From CAVUCE01 sp963739985 (GTDB taxonomy: Bacteria > Bacteroidota > Ignavibacteria > Ignavibacteriales > Ignavibacteriaceae): 64,000 nt of DNA. The DNA lies in the NCBI GenBank assembly GCA_963739985.1, contig CAVUCE010000003.1, positions 77,261 to 141,260 on the forward strand, given 5' to 3'. The notes under the pieces were generated by a model that worked only from the letters and a program-made list of their open reading frames with translations, was not told where the DNA came from and searched no databases. The translations under genes and the position numbers were made by a program. Positions 63,381-64,000 of the stretch are shown one piece after another. Position 1 is the first letter of the stretch. The number at the start of each line of letters is the position of its first letter.

Positions 63381-64000
63381 AACCATCTACGATGGTTTGC
63401 TGGCGGTTTTTGTGAATGGAACTCTGATTTACGGATTTTAATATTGAATATTTATTGAAGTAATATATTATAAAAAGTATATGACATTTTGTCACATTTT
63501 GATCTTTTATATTGGGAATTTACTTGCCATGAAAGTACTAGTTACCTGCTTGGCAGGTAGGAGGCAGAAGCAGCTCAAAATGTATGACAGATTGGCATAG
63601 ATAAAATGATAATTAAAGATAAAATGAATGATTGGTTGAGAATATTAGATGCTGGATTCTGGATGCTGGTTGCTTGTTTCTGGGTTTTCGAATTTGTGAC
63701 TGCATGAATGAATGTTTGAATGGGGGATAGAAATTTATTTGAAGTAATTTATATTGAGGACAAAACGCTGAGTCCCCTGAAATAGTTTTTTAAGAAATGA
63801 TATTACTAATATTCGTTTATGCAAAATAGCCTTAAGGAAATAGTTTATTAAAAAGGAATTTGAAAGCAGAGACGCGGGAACAGAATATTTCCTGCTATAA
63901 AGGCAATAAAGTATTTAGCTGAAAAGTACGCATAATTCCGAGATAGAACTCATAAATCTTATTGTGTATGCGAAGGAATAAACGAGTTTGCGGGTAGGTT
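63381..64000. other. Gene-free right end of the window
   Basis: About 620 bases. A palindrome ACCTGC-TTG-GCAGGT (63543-63557) and another GGATTCTGGATGC..TTGAATG-rich stretch (63655-63720) resemble the minisatellite and REP-like elements. No long frame or RNA is seen. Confidence 0.4.

Noticed and set aside
63164..63386. Minus-strand frames of Ile-His-Ser repeats (66-72 codons)
   Set aside because: They are translations of the GAATG minisatellite in several frames, with no start signal or codon bias.

Overview
The window reads as a chromosome segment of an Ignavibacteria/Chlorobi-group bacterium (Bacteroidota-Chlorobiota side). Six long secreted proteins end in the same C-terminal sorting tail (core NYPNPFNP, then SG-Y-Y-L, then a basic end), which is typical of type IX secretion substrates in Ignavibacteriales. 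DNA is AT-rich, start codons include TTG and GTG, and the gene set (quinol NO reductase, multihaem cytochrome, ECF sigma, OprB-type porin, P-type H+-ATPase) fits a facultatively anaerobic heterotroph.

Layout. 1-4.7 kb: a truncated multi-PAS sensor histidine kinase and a quinol nitric oxide reductase with an FNR-like palindrome upstream. 5-20.5 kb: surface and secreted proteins (CotH-like kinase, NlpC/P60 peptidase, OprB porin, YWTD propeller, small beta-barrel), a proton-pumping P-type ATPase, a sugar isomerase-like protein, a YHS protein, a YbhB fragment and a REP-like palindrome. 21-26.8 kb: an ArsR-DUF2087/GIY-YIG operon, an ECF sigma factor with two membrane proteins, a beta-lactamase-fold hydrolase and secreted proteins. 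26.8-28 kb: a tRNA-Ala-like gene disrupted by palindromes, and rsgA. 28.6-36.9 kb: an FG-GAP surface protein and a 2.54-kb tandem duplication that carries two beta-propeller paralogues, a dead MATE copy and an intact MATE gene. 37-45.1 kb: housekeeping genes (SpoIID-like, Maf, LPG-flippase-like, YtxH, an EF-G-like GTPase, HIT).

45.2-47.7 kb holds tRNA-Ile2/Met(CAT) followed by a decayed phage-like remnant. 47.7-60.4 kb is the most interesting part. A PAS-PAS sigma-54 activator diverges from a long co-oriented gene set with a GG-N10-GC sigma-54 promoter candidate and a cluster of TTGCA half-sites between them. The set encodes a DUF89 phosphatase, an FAD disulfide reductase-like enzyme, three NifX/ORP-type (COG1433) proteins, an Mrp/NBP35 ATPase, a periplasmic octahaem cytochrome c, a CGGC-domain protein, a DUF2695 protein, a radical SAM enzyme, a CBM48 domain, two Prx6-type peroxiredoxins (one with an altered active site), a pyruvoyl arginine decarboxylase and a thioesterase. 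The sigma-54 activator + COG1433 + Mrp core recalls the orange-protein (ORP) loci of Desulfovibrio, but with a different and much larger redox cargo.

60.4-63.1 kb is a leftward phage-like lysis cassette (DUF6266 protein, holin-like, GH108 endolysin, two membrane-anchored proteins), followed by a GAATG minisatellite and about 600 bases without a recognisable gene.
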